From: CAVRTM01 sp963696105
GTDB lineage: Bacteria > Actinomycetota > Actinomycetes > Actinomycetales > Dermatophilaceae
Reading direction: 5' to 3'
Assembly: GCA_963696105.1 (NCBI GenBank)
Contig: CAVOIP010000001.1
Location: 62,001 to 126,000 of the forward strand
Length of the DNA: 64,000 nt
Position numbers and translations under genes: made by a program. How positions within the stretch are numbered: position 1 is the first letter of the stretch; the number at the start of each line of letters is the position of its first letter. Below are positions 42,719 to 51,769 of this stretch, piece by piece. The notes beneath the pieces are model-generated. The model was not told the origin of the DNA and ran no database searches. It worked only from the letters and a program-made list of their open reading frames with translations.

Positions 42719-42904
42719 GCAGGTCTCCCTGTGGTCGAAGCTGGGCGACACGGATGAGGCGACGCAGGAACCGGACCTCATCCCGACGCATCATCGCGTG
42801 CCAGGTTGGGGGTCCACCCTCTTCAACGAGCGGGACCGGTCAAGTATTCCCTGGTTGCTAGAGAGATCTCGAGGTTCGGTCAGCGTGGGCCGGAGCGCGC
42901 CGCC

Positions 42905-43618
42905 TCACGCCAGGCCGCCCAGCAGCAAGCGGCCTCCCTGCACCAAGGCGCCGACGGTGACGGCGAGGAAGACCCCCACCCACACCAGTCCCGGCAGTCC
43001 GGTGAGCCGGGCCAGCTGGTCCGCGTCGGAGGTGGAGGACCGCCGACGCCGGCGCTCGGCCTGGAGCTCGAGCACCGGTCGTGGGGCGGACAGCAGCAGG
43101 AACCAGGTCAGCAGGTACGCGAACGCCGACTGCGCCTGCCCGGGCAGCAGCTCGGAGACGACGAGGACCACGGCCACGCTGACCAGGACCGACCACAGCC
43201 CGAACCAGTTGCGGACCTGCACCAGCAGCAGGGCCAGCAGCACCAGCACCGCCCACAGCAGGGCGACCGCGTGACCGCCCGCGAGCAGCGCTGCGGCACC
43301 GAGCCCGAGCAGTGCCGGGCCGACGTACCCCGCAGCGGTGGTCAGCACCATGCCCGGTCCGCGCGGACGCCCGACCGACACCGTGACGCCTGAGGTGTCC
43401 GAGTGCAGCCGGATCCCACTGAGGCGTCGTCCGGTCCCCAGCGCGGCAACGCCGTGCGCGCCCTCGTGCACGATCGTGACGACGTGCCGGGTCGTCCGCC
43501 ACGTGCGAGGCAACAGGACGAGGACGGCGGCGACGACCGCCGTACCGGCGACGACGGCGGCCGATGGCGGCGGCTGGGTCGTGACGACCCGGTGCCACAC
43601 CTCGCTGAGCGGGTCCAC
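42905..43618 (-). CDS. M50-like zinc metalloprotease/membrane protein
   Basis: A 237-residue protein with about six hydrophobic segments. HEGAH (in TIVHEGAHGVAAL) is the HExxH zinc motif of M50 site-2-type proteases, and GYVGPALLGLG resembles the third conserved block. GTG at 43618 is the likely start, with AGGAG about 11 nt upstream. It may process membrane proteins or be a non-proteolytic relative; no partner is visible. Confidence 0.7.
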   Translation of the reverse strand: MDPLSEVWHRVVTTQPPPSAAVVAGTAVVAAVLVLLPRTWRTTRHVVTIVHEGAHGVAALGTGRRLSGIRLHSDTSGVTVSVGRPRGPGMVLTTAAGYVGPALLGLGAAALLAGGHAVALLWAVLVLLALLLVQVRNWFGLWSVLVSVAVVLVVSELLPGQAQSAFAYLLTWFLLLSAPRPVLELQAERRRRRSSTSDADQLARLTGLPGLVWVGVFLAVTVGALVQGGRLLLGGLA

Positions 43619-43756
43619 CGTGCTGACAGCTCCTCGCAGGCATCGGGGGGCGGAGGCTGTTCCGCCTCGGTGCCGGAGCGTATCGCCGGTACCTGTGCGG
43701 CGCCGGGTGGTGAGCGAGGCCTCGACGCCCGGCGTGGCCCGACGCAGAATGAGGCC

Positions 43757-44659
43757 ATGCGCCTTGGACTGCAGGTCCCCGACTTCACCTGGCCCGGCTC
43801 GCCGCAGAGCCTCGGCACCACCTTCGCCGGCGTCGCGCGCAACGTGGAGGCCAGCGGCATGGCGAGCCTGTGGGTGATGGACCACTTCTTCCAGATCAGC
43901 ATGGTGGGACCGCCGGAGCACGAGATGCTCGAGGGCTACAGCGCCCTGGCGTTCGCCGCGGGAGTCACGGAGCGAATCAGCCTGGGAACCATGGTGACCG
44001 GCGTGACGTACCGCCACCCGGGTGTGCTGGTCAAGACCGTCACCACGCTGGACGTGCTCTCCGGCGGACGGGCGATCCTCGGCATCGGCGCCGCCTGGAA
44101 CGAGGAGGAGCACCGGGGGCTGGGCGTGCCGTACCCGCCGGTGGGGGAGCGCTTCGAGCGCCTCGAGGAGACGCTGCAGATCGCGCACCAGATGTGGGCC
44201 GGTGACGACAGCCCGTATGCCGGAAAGCACTACCACCTCGAGCGACCGCTCAACTCCCCGCCCGCGCTGTCCCGACCGCACCCGCCGATCCTGGTCGGCG
44301 GCACCGGCGAGAAGAAGACGCTGCGGTTCGTGGCGAAGTACGCGGACGCCTGCAACATCTTCGAGATGGGCATCGACGGGATCCGTCAGAAGCTCGACGT
44401 GCTGCAGAGCCACTGCGACAACGAGGGGCGCCCGTACGCCGAGATCGAGAAGACGACGCTGGGGCGGCTGTCGCTGTCCGGCCGCGGCGGCGAGGGGACG
44501 CTGTCCGTCGACCAGGCCGTGCAGCGGTTCGGGCAGCTCGCCGAGATCGGCGTCGACCAGGCGATCGTCAGCATGCCGGGGGTGCACGACCCGGCGTCCT
44601 TCGAGCTGATGCCGGCGCTGGTCGAGCAGCTCGACGGGATCACCCCGTCCGGTCGTTGA
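43757..44659 (+). CDS. LLM-class F420-dependent oxidoreductase
   Basis: A 300-residue luciferase-like TIM barrel. It starts MRLGLQVPDFTWPG and has SLWVMDHFFQ, LGTMVTGVTYRHPGVLVK, TLDVLSGGRAILGIGAAWNEEEH and PPILVGGTGEKKTLRFVAKYAD. These match actinobacterial F420-dependent enzymes. It transfers hydride to or from an unknown substrate. It stands alone between the M50-like gene (opposite strand) and a small protein gene. Confidence 0.88.
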   Translation: MRLGLQVPDFTWPGSPQSLGTTFAGVARNVEASGMASLWVMDHFFQISMVGPPEHEMLEGYSALAFAAGVTERISLGTMVTGVTYRHPGVLVKTVTTLDVLSGGRAILGIGAAWNEEEHRGLGVPYPPVGERFERLEETLQIAHQMWAGDDSPYAGKHYHLERPLNSPPALSRPHPPILVGGTGEKKTLRFVAKYADACNIFEMGIDGIRQKLDVLQSHCDNEGRPYAEIEKTTLGRLSLSGRGGEGTLSVDQAVQRFGQLAEIGVDQAIVSMPGVHDPASFELMPALVEQLDGITPSGR

Positions 44660-44709
44660 CGCCACCGCCACCACAGGAGCTCTCGGCGGCGCGGTCGTAG
44701 GGTGTCGGC

Positions 44710-44952
44710 ATGAGTGAGCAGACGGGGAAGTACAGCGACGACCGCTCCGCCCAGGTGGAGGCCGTGCAGGCTGTGGTGGACCGGGTGGCGTCCTGGCAGG
44801 ACGGCGCCACCGAGGAGACCGTGAGGGACGAGCTGCGCAAGGGCCTGACCGAGGCCGGCGTCACCGTCCCTGACGGGTTCCTCGACGAGGCGGTGCGGCG
44901 CATCAACCACAACGACGGCGAGCACTTCGACGTGGCACCGCTGCTGGACTGA
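44710..44952 (+). CDS. Small conserved-type hypothetical protein
   Basis: An 80-residue acidic protein, SEQTGKYSDDRSAQVEAVQA..., ending HFDVAPLLD. No cysteine or membrane segment. The codon pattern is that of a real gene (GC-rich third positions). Function unknown; follows the F420 oxidoreductase by 50 nt on the same strand. Confidence 0.6.
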   Translation: MSEQTGKYSDDRSAQVEAVQAVVDRVASWQDGATEETVRDELRKGLTEAGVTVPDGFLDEAVRRINHNDGEHFDVAPLLD

Positions 44953-44964
44953 GGGCGCTCCTGT

Positions 44965-45450
44965 CTAGAGGAAGCGGTGCATGACGTGCAGCCCCACGCG
45001 GCCCAGCTGCGCGTGCTCGTAAGCCTGCGGCACGGTGCCGATGATGGTGAACCCGAGGTCCTCGTAGAGCGCCACCGCACCGACGTTGGACTCCACGACC
45101 GCGTTGAACTGCATGGCTGAGTAACCCTCACGCGTCGCCCACTCGATCGCGAACCCGCAGAGGGCGCGCGCCACACCGCGGCGGCGAGCGGTGCTGGCGG
45201 TCATGAAGCTTGCCGTCGCGACGTGCGAACCGGGCCCCGGCTTGTTCGGTCCCATCTTCGCGGTGCCGAGCACCGTCTCCCCGTCGAGGGCCACGACGGT
45301 CAGCCCGGGCGGCGACTCCATCCACACGTCCCGGGCGACCTCGGAGGTCCACGACGGGTCGAACGGAAAGGTTTCGCGGGCAACGGTCACCTCCTCGACG
45401 ATGGGCCAGACGTCCGGCCAGTCGCTCTGCACCATCTCGCGGATCTGCAT
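44965..45450 (-). CDS. GNAT-family N-acetyltransferase
   Basis: A 161-residue acetyltransferase. The acetyl-CoA loop is TARRRGVARALCGFAIEWA, followed by NAVVESNVGAVALYEDLGF and the end GLHVMHRFL. No substrate is evident. ATG at 45450 gives the usual start IREMVQSDW; an upstream extension is possible. It is convergent with the preceding small gene and divergent from a second GNAT. Confidence 0.85.
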   Translation of the reverse strand: MQIREMVQSDWPDVWPIVEEVTVARETFPFDPSWTSEVARDVWMESPPGLTVVALDGETVLGTAKMGPNKPGPGSHVATASFMTASTARRRGVARALCGFAIEWATREGYSAMQFNAVVESNVGAVALYEDLGFTIIGTVPQAYEHAQLGRVGLHVMHRFL

Positions 45451-45499
45451 GGCGGAAAGGCTAACCAGCCGCACTGCGCCTTGCCGCTACGGTTCCGGC

Positions 45500-46066
45500 A
45501 TGGGGACACTGGGGAGCTCGAAGGCCGCTCGTGGACGTGGTCGCCGTGCTCGCGCCGCAGGCTACGTCGTCCGCGACATGCGGCTGACCGACGCGGCCGA
45601 CGTGGGGCGGGTGCATGTGGAGGTCTGGCGCCAGGCCTATGCCACGTTGATGCCCGCCGATGTCCTCGCGGCGCTCGACCCTCAGGCAGCGGTCGACCGG
45701 TGGAGGCAGGCGCTCGCACAGCCACCGGATGACGTCCGGCGCCTGGTGGGCGGCGCACCGTCCGGGGACGTCGTGGCCGTGGCGATGTCCGGTCCGTCCC
45801 GCGACGAGGACGCACCGACCCCCTGGGAGCTCTGGGCGCTCAATGTGCTGGACGCCCACCATGGATCGGGACTCGCCGACCTGCTGATGGAGCAGCTGGT
45901 CGGCGACGAGCCGGCGACGCTCTGGGTGGTGCGGGGCAACCAACGGGCGGTGGCCTTCTACCAGCGACATGGCTTCCAGGCCGACGGTACGGCGAAGTGG
46001 GACGAGCGGACGGGCACGACCGAGGACAGGATGGTGCGCGCCGGACCCTCGTCATCGCGCCTCTGA
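45500..46066 (+). CDS. GNAT-family N-acetyltransferase
   Basis: A 188-residue protein. The GNAT domain begins YVVRDMRLTDAADVGRVHVEVWRQAY. The acetyl-CoA loop HHGSGLADLLMEQL and RGNQRAVAFYQRHGF are present. The first 22 residues are basic (KAARGRGRRARAAG). Divergent from the neighbouring GNAT with 49 bp between starts. Ends at a hairpin terminator. Confidence 0.82.
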   Translation: MGTLGSSKAARGRGRRARAAGYVVRDMRLTDAADVGRVHVEVWRQAYATLMPADVLAALDPQAAVDRWRQALAQPPDDVRRLVGGAPSGDVVAVAMSGPSRDEDAPTPWELWALNVLDAHHGSGLADLLMEQLVGDEPATLWVVRGNQRAVAFYQRHGFQADGTAKWDERTGTTEDRMVRAGPSSSRL

Positions 46067-46108
46067 CCCCCGATCGCGCTGTGCGGCAAGTGTTTCCGTG
46101 ATCGGGGG
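46067..46108 (+). terminator. Hairpin terminator after second GNAT gene
   Basis: CCCCCGATC at 46067-46075 pairs with GATCGGGGG at 46100-46108 around a 24-nt loop that contains GTGTTTCC. It starts at the stop codon of the GNAT gene and ends 30 nt before the DUF222 gene. Confidence 0.65.
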
Positions 46109-46138
46109 GCTGTCGGTGGTCGCGGCTACATTGGGTTC

Positions 46139-47343
46139 ATGGAGGGGACCAGCTTCGAGGAGGACCGCGCGGTGCTGGTTGCGGCTGCGCCGGTGCTGCG
46201 CCGGCTGGTGGGGCGGTTGCACCAGGCCGGGTCGGACCAGCTGGGGCCGTTGTTCGCCGAGCTGGATGAGCTGAAGAGCCTGGCCGGGGCCGGGCAGGTC
46301 GGGGTGCTGGACCAGGCGTTGTCCCGCGGGGACGTCCGCGCGTCGGACGCGGCGTCGTCGACCGGGGGGTCCGCGCGTTCGGTCCCTCGTACCGGGCCGG
46401 TGGCTCGGCGGCGTTGGTGCGGGTGGCCGAGGCCGTCGCCAAGCCGTGCAACGCCCTCCTGGCCGAGGCGGTGCTGGCCGCGCGGGTGCCGGTGGGTAGC
46501 GCGGCCGTCGCCTTGACGGAGATGGACAGGCTGCTGCCGCGGCTGACCCCGGCGTGCGCGGAGACGGTGCTGTCGGGGTTTGTGGCGATCGCGGAGACGG
46601 ACGGACCGGCCCAGATCCGGGCGCTGCGGACGCGGGTGATCGCCCGGTACGGGCGGCTGGGGGAGTTCCAGCGCCGGCAGGACCGACTCAAGTCCGGTCG
46701 GTCGCTGTCCCAGCCGTACCCCGACGACGGGATGGCCGAGTACCGGCTCCGGCTGGACCCCGAAGGACGAGCCGTGCTGGAGGCGATCCTGGGGCCGCTG
46801 GCCGCGCCGCAACCGTCCACCGAGTCCGGGTCGGACCTGCGGACCAGCGACCAGCGCCGGGCCGATGCGCTGGTCGAGGTCTGTCGCCGTGCGGCCGCGG
46901 CCGGCGGACACGCGCCGACCACGGCCAAGGCCGCGGTCGTGGTGACCATGGACTACCAGGACCTCAAAAGCCTGACCGGCTCAGGGACCACGCTGACCGG
47001 GGACCTCCTGGCCCCGGAGACGGTCCGCAGGCTGGCCTGCGACGCCGGCATCATCCCCGCCGTCCTGGGGTCCAGGTCGGAGGTGCTGGACCTCGGCCGG
47101 ACCCGCCGGCTGGTCACCCCGGGGCTGTTGACGGCGCTGTACCTGCGCGACGCGGGGTGCACCTTCCCCGGCTGTTCGCGGCCGCCGTCCTGGTGTGACG
47201 CCCACCATTGCCGGCACTGGTGCGACGGCGGCCAGACCGACCTGACCAACCTGGCCCTGTTGTGCCCGCGGCACCACACGATCGTGCACCAGAAGGGCTA
47301 CACCGCCACCGTCACCACGACCGAGGTCACCTGGCACCTGTAG
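46139..47343 (+). CDS. DUF222/HNH endonuclease (13E12 family), one frameshift
   Basis: A protein of about 401 residues when repaired. DUF222 includes LVRVAEAVAKPCNALLAEAV, ALTEMDRLLPRL and GRLGEFQRRQDRLK. The HNH nuclease core is CTFPGCSRPPSWCDAHHC, HWCDGGQTDLTNLALLC and RHHTIVHQKGY. The frame changes between 46370 and 46380, where a base is missing from a glycine codon in a G run. 13E12 genes are often multicopy and mobile-like in actinobacteria. The protein stops directly after TWHL, earlier than many relatives. Confidence 0.85.
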
Positions 47344-47354
47344 CTGCCCCGCCC

Positions 47355-47382
47355 CGCGACCCGCCACCCCCGGCGGGTCGCG
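47355..47382 (+). terminator. Hairpin after the DUF222/HNH gene
   Basis: CGCGACCCGCC at 47355-47365 pairs perfectly with GGCGGGTCGCG at 47372-47382, loop 6 nt, starting 11 nt after the stop. The following 200 bp to the hydrolase gene holds no recognisable gene. Confidence 0.7.
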
Positions 47383-47586
47383 ACGGCACGCCCGCCGCGG
47401 CCGGCCCTGTCGCTGCTGGTCGTGGTGATCGGCGGCCAAAGGATGCGGCTCGCCACCCACGAGCGGGTCGGCGGTGCGATCGACCCGCAGGGCACGATCA
47501 CCTCGCCAGCTGCGACCTCGACGATGGGGCCCCGCGCTGGCGCTACGACTCCAGCGTGCCCGTCCGGGCCCGTGGGAAAATTCATT

Positions 47587-48414
47587 ATGGCGACAGACAA
47601 CGGGTGGGTGTCGGCGCACCTGCAGGTCGAGGGCAGGTCCGTCCACTACCGGCGCAGCAGGGTCGGGAGCGGCGTGCCGTTGGTTCATATCCACGGGTTC
47701 GCGATCTCCGGCGCGTACCTCATGCCCACGGCACACCTCCTCGCCGGCCGATGGGTCAACGTGGTCCCGGACCTTCCGGGCTACGGCCTCAGTGAGCCAC
47801 GCGACCACGTCCTGGACATTCCCGACCTCGCAGGTGCCGTGCTGGCGCTGCTCGACGCGCTGGACATCGAGCAGGCAGTGCTGGTCGGGAACTCGATGGG
47901 CTGCCCGATCAGTCTCGAGGTGGCGCACAGGGCACCTGAGCGGGTCAACCGCCTCGTTCTGGTCTCGCCCGCCGGAGGCGTGCAGAACCAGCCGCTTCCC
48001 CGCGCGCTCGGCCAGCTGGCGCTGGACGTGGTTCGCGAGAGCCCGAGGATGGTCCCCGTCGCGCTGCCGGACTACCTGAGGTTCGGACCGGTCAACGGCC
48101 TGCGCCTGTTCCACGAGCTGACCCGATTCCCGTCGCTGGAACGGTTGCTGCACACCCCCGTCCCTACGTTGGCCGTCCTGGGTGGCCGGGACCCGCTCAT
48201 GCCGTCCCCGTCCCGGGTTTGCGAGGTGGGCCGACTCGCTCCCCAGGACCTGGCGGTTGCAGTCGTCGACCGGGCGGCGCACGCGGTGAACTTCAGCCAC
48301 CCCACGGAGCTGGCCCGGGCGATCGAGTCCTGGCTTGACGGCGCGCTGCTCGCCGACGGCGCTCGACTTCCTGCTGGGGTGCGGGTGGTCCGAATGCGCC
48401 GCGACGCCGTGTGA
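47587..48414 (+). CDS. Alpha/beta-fold hydrolase
   Basis: A 275-residue hydrolase. HIHGFAISG is the oxyanion region, DLPGYGLSE the beta-4 loop, LVGNSMGCPISLEVA the nucleophile elbow (Ser in GNSMG), GGRDPLMP the acid, and DRAAHAVNFSHP the catalytic His. The class includes esterases, lipases and C-C hydrolases; nothing narrows it. The start ATG at 47587 follows an AT-rich stretch (AAAATTCATT). The 226 bp after it has no gene. Confidence 0.82.
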   Translation: MATDNGWVSAHLQVEGRSVHYRRSRVGSGVPLVHIHGFAISGAYLMPTAHLLAGRWVNVVPDLPGYGLSEPRDHVLDIPDLAGAVLALLDALDIEQAVLVGNSMGCPISLEVAHRAPERVNRLVLVSPAGGVQNQPLPRALGQLALDVVRESPRMVPVALPDYLRFGPVNGLRLFHELTRFPSLERLLHTPVPTLAVLGGRDPLMPSPSRVCEVGRLAPQDLAVAVVDRAAHAVNFSHPTELARAIESWLDGALLADGARLPAGVRVVRMRRDAV

Positions 48415-48640
48415 CCCTGCCCTCGACGGGAGGTCGGTGTCGGCGACCAGCGGGGGCACGGCGCTGCACGGCTGCGGCGGCGCGGGCATGTCGGCCGGGT
48501 CCGCCGGCGCGGCCGGGATGGTGATGATGACGCGGATCTGGCGTCGCCCGCGCTGGGAGTGCGTGCGCCATTCGACGGATTGTGGTGGCCCGATGCCCCG
48601 GGTCGATACTGGATGGCGAGCAGGGTGCGAGGTGGGTCTC

Positions 48641-49246
48641 ATGACATGGCAGCTGTCCGGCGAGTACCTCGAGAACTGCAACTGCGAGGTGCTCTGCCCG
48701 TGCATCACGTCGAACCTGCAGGGACCCGCCGACCATGACAGATGCCTGGTGCCCCTCGCCATGCACATCACCGCCGGGCAGTACGACGGTGTCTCCCTCG
48801 ACGGGCTCGGCGTGGTCATGGTGGTCGACTCCCCGCAGGTGATGGGAGACGGCGGCTGGCGGGTGGCGCTGTACGTGGACGAGCGAGCGGACGACGCCCA
48901 GCGGCAGGCGCTCGGCCAGATCTTCTCCGGAGCGCAGGGCGGTCCACCGGCGATGCTCGCCGGGCTGATCGGCGAACAGCTCGGCGTGAAGTTCGTTCCG
49001 ATGACGTTCGAGTCCAGCGACGACACCAAGCGCGTCACCGTGCCTGGCGTCATGGACTTCCAGGTGAGGGGCCTGCGGCCCCCGGACGGCCCGGTCATGC
49101 GCATCGTCAACGTGTTCCACCCGATGGGCGCCGACTTGGCCATTGCCCGCAGCTCGGTCGGGACGTACAACGACACCGACTACGGCTGGTCCTTCGACAA
49201 CACCGGCAAGAATGGCCACTACCGCGACTTCGCCTGGCAGGCGTAG
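48641..49246 (+). CDS. DUF1326 protein
   Basis: A 201-residue protein that starts TWQLSGEYLENCNCEVLCPC, the DUF1326 hallmark with a CxCxxxCPC cysteine cluster that probably binds a metal. It ends YNDTDYGWSFDNTGKNGHY. No signal peptide. It is paired with a DUF2182 membrane protein overlapping its 3' end, as is usual for the family. Function unknown. Confidence 0.85.
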   Translation: MTWQLSGEYLENCNCEVLCPCITSNLQGPADHDRCLVPLAMHITAGQYDGVSLDGLGVVMVVDSPQVMGDGGWRVALYVDERADDAQRQALGQIFSGAQGGPPAMLAGLIGEQLGVKFVPMTFESSDDTKRVTVPGVMDFQVRGLRPPDGPVMRIVNVFHPMGADLAIARSSVGTYNDTDYGWSFDNTGKNGHYRDFAWQA

Positions 49247-49985
49247 CGCCACCGTCGTCATCTGGGCCGCGCTGCTGGCGGTGGCCGGGCTCTGCTGGGC
49301 GTGGCTGCTGACGTGGTCGGCCGGGCCGACCATGGGCATGGACACGGCCATGGGGATGTCCGGGGCGCCGGCGACGCTGGGGGCGTTCCTGGGCGTCTGG
49401 GTGGTCATGATGGCCGCGATGATGCTGCCGTCCGTGGCGCCGGTCTCGCGGACGTACCTGCGGGTCATCGTCGCGCGCAGACCGCATGGCCCAGCGCCGC
49501 TTCGTGTGGTGGGTCTGGTCGCCGGCTACCTGCTCGCCTGGGGCGCCTACGGGCTCGCGGCGTATGTGCTCACGCGCAGGCTGGACGCCCTGGCCACGAC
49601 CTCGGAGCGCACCCGCGTGTGGGCCGCCGCAGCCGCGCTGGTGGTCGCCGGGCTCTACCAGTTCACCCCACTCAAGGCCACCTGCCTGCGGCACTGCCGC
49701 TCACCGCTCAGCGTGCTGCTGCACGTCGGCAACATCGCCGGCCCGCTGCGCGACGTACGGGTGGGCATCTGGCACGGCGGCTACTGCCTGGGGTGCTGCT
49801 GGAGCCTGATGCTCGTCCTCGTGGCCGTCGGGCTGATGAACATGGTCTGGATGGCCGCACTTGCCGCGGTGATCTTTCTGGAGAAGGTGTGGCGCTACGG
49901 CCGGCAGCTGAGCGGGGCGGTCGGGTTGGGCATGCTGGTCCTCGCCGTCCTCCTTCCCTGGCAGTCGGCACTCATCGGCCTGTGA
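49212..49985 (+). CDS. DUF2182 metal-binding membrane protein
   Basis: A 257-residue integral membrane protein with about six hydrophobic segments. Family motifs are VVMMAAMMLPSVAP, YLLAWGAYG, PLKATCLRHCRSP and WHGGYCLGCCWSLMLVL. The Met and Cys residues within membrane segments suggest metal handling. The best start is ATG at 49212, 35 nt inside the DUF1326 gene in another frame. It is probably co-translated with DUF1326. Confidence 0.82.
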   Translation: MATTATSPGRRSATVVIWAALLAVAGLCWAWLLTWSAGPTMGMDTAMGMSGAPATLGAFLGVWVVMMAAMMLPSVAPVSRTYLRVIVARRPHGPAPLRVVGLVAGYLLAWGAYGLAAYVLTRRLDALATTSERTRVWAAAAALVVAGLYQFTPLKATCLRHCRSPLSVLLHVGNIAGPLRDVRVGIWHGGYCLGCCWSLMLVLVAVGLMNMVWMAALAAVIFLEKVWRYGRQLSGAVGLGMLVLAVLLPWQSALIGL

Positions 49986-50022
49986 CCGCGGCTCGGAGGG
50001 TGCCGCTGAGCTGGGCGGGCGG

Positions 50023-51360
50023 TCAGCCGACGTTCGAGGACAACCCGGAGGTTGCTGCTTCGGTGGGCATGTCGTCTTTGAGGCCTTGCTGACGCGGGAC
50101 CAGAACCTGGTCGTAGATCAGGGACAGTCCGGCAGCAACCGGGATGGCGATCAACGCGCCGATCACCCCCAGAAGGGTGCCGCCAGCCAGCACAGCGACG
50201 ATGGTGACCAGGGCTGGGACATTCACGGCCCGGTGCATGATCCGCGGCGAGAGAACATAGGCCTCGAAGACGTGATAGGCGATGTAGTAGCCCAGAGCGA
50301 TCAGAGCGGTGGTCCAGCCGGCGGTGAGCGCCACCAGGGTGATGATGACGCCGCCGACGATGGTGCCGACGATCGGGATCAGCGCCAAGAACCCAGCCAT
50401 CACCGCGAGCACCAAGGGAAAGGGGAGCCCCAGCACGGTGAGCATGAGCCACGTCAGCGATCCGTTGATGGTGGCCACGACGGTCTGTCCCAGGACGTAG
50501 CCGCCTACCCGCCGCGAGATCTGCTCTCCGAGGAACACCACGCGCACGCGACGTCGGTGGGGCACGAGCTTGTAGCAGGCCGCCTTGACGGTGGGAAGCG
50601 CCACCATCAGGTACAGGGTCAGCACCAGCACAGTGACGACGGCGACGACGCCGTCCACGAGCGCCTTTCCGGCTCCCAGCACCCCTCCCAGGACCGATGT
50701 GACGGTGCCCGCGTTGATGCTGGACGTGGCCCTGGCCTGAACCTGCTGCGTGAGATGGAAACGGTTGTCGAGCTGATGAACCAGACCGTTGTCCTGGAGG
50801 GCGGTGAGGTACCCGGGTGTCTTGTCGATCAGCGACGCGATCTGGGTCACGAAGGTCGGCACGACCATCCATCCGATGAAGCCCAAGATGAGCAGCAGGC
50901 CGACCATCACGACGACCACCGACCAACCGCGACGCAGACCCCGGTGCTGCAACTGCGACACCAGCGGCTCGAGGCCCAGCGCGAGGAAGAGCGCCACGAG
51001 GATGAAGGTGATGAGCTGCGTCACCTGGAGCAATATGTGCACGAGCCCGTACGACGCCAGGAGACCGAGCCCCGCCATGAGGCCGAGGTAGAACGGGGAG
51101 CGCCGGTTCAGCGGTCTACCCAGCGTGTTGACCAGGGGGTGGTCGACGTTCCCGTAGCGCTGGGCGTCGATGAGCTGCTCGGTCTCCGCATCGGCCTGGG
51201 CGATCTGCTCGGCGACCGGTATCAGGACCGACCCCGCTGGGGCCTCTGACCCCGTGCCAGCTCCAGGCTGCGCGTCCGGTCGGGCTGTCAACGGCGCGTC
51301 GACAGGTGCTCGCGTCGATGCGTCGTGCGTGTGGTAACGGCTCAGTGGCCAGACCTTCAT
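50023..51360 (-). CDS. AI-2E/PerM-family transporter
   Basis: A 445-residue protein. The N-terminal 100 residues are disordered and hydrophilic. After that come about eight membrane segments in the PerM pattern, with FLALGLEPLVSQLQHRG, GYVLGQTVVATINGSL, LAVMAGFLALIPIVGTIVGG and the end IGALIAIPVAAGLSLIYD. Members export autoinducer-2 or act as ion antiporters; the role here is unknown. GGAGA lies 8 nt before the ATG. Confidence 0.85.
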   Translation of the reverse strand: MKVWPLSRYHTHDASTRAPVDAPLTARPDAQPGAGTGSEAPAGSVLIPVAEQIAQADAETEQLIDAQRYGNVDHPLVNTLGRPLNRRSPFYLGLMAGLGLLASYGLVHILLQVTQLITFILVALFLALGLEPLVSQLQHRGLRRGWSVVVVMVGLLLILGFIGWMVVPTFVTQIASLIDKTPGYLTALQDNGLVHQLDNRFHLTQQVQARATSSINAGTVTSVLGGVLGAGKALVDGVVAVVTVLVLTLYLMVALPTVKAACYKLVPHRRRVRVVFLGEQISRRVGGYVLGQTVVATINGSLTWLMLTVLGLPFPLVLAVMAGFLALIPIVGTIVGGVIITLVALTAGWTTALIALGYYIAYHVFEAYVLSPRIMHRAVNVPALVTIVAVLAGGTLLGVIGALIAIPVAAGLSLIYDQVLVPRQQGLKDDMPTEAATSGLSSNVG

Positions 51361-51519
51361 CTGTCGATTCTCCACGGGGACTGCTGCACCCCCGTGGGCG
51401 GCCTGGCCCTGAGCGTGCTGAGCGAGGCAGGGTCGCGGCCGCCACCCCACCATCGCCTATGTCCGATTGTTTCCTCCGCGTCCTTCACGGGTGCTGCTCC
51501 GCGGGGCGAGCCGACCTGC

Positions 51520-51729
51520 TGTACGGGCGCCGACGACACCGAAGTTCTCGAGTCCCCGTCGATCGAGCTCTACACCGACCTGCGAGCCGCAGGCGACAAG
51601 ACCCGGCTGATCCTGGTGCAGAACATGGGCCACAAGTTCAAGCAGGTCGGCGCCCAGCTGATCAACCCCGGTCAACAACAGCTCGCGAAGGACGCCGCCA
51701 GCTTCTTCGACAAGACGCGCGCTCGGTGA
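51520..51729 (+). pseudogene. 3' remnant of an alpha/beta-hydrolase-like gene
   Basis: About 65 codons, DTEVLESPSIELYTDLRAAG... with LVQNMGHKF..., ending DKTRAR, show gene-like codon use but no start codon or N-terminal domain. NMGHKF could be the terminal catalytic His region of a hydrolase. The sequence upstream (51361-51519) looks non-coding. It lies between the PerM-like gene and a GNAT gene; a deletion remnant is the simplest reading. Confidence 0.35.
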
Positions 51730-51769
51730 CCACGCGTTCCGCGCTCAAGGGGCCCTTTAGGCTCCCGGT

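Noticed and set aside
46139..47343. Insertion sequence or intein for the HNH gene
   Set aside because: No terminal inverted repeats, target duplications or host-gene splice junctions; DUF222 plus HNH identifies a stand-alone 13E12 gene.
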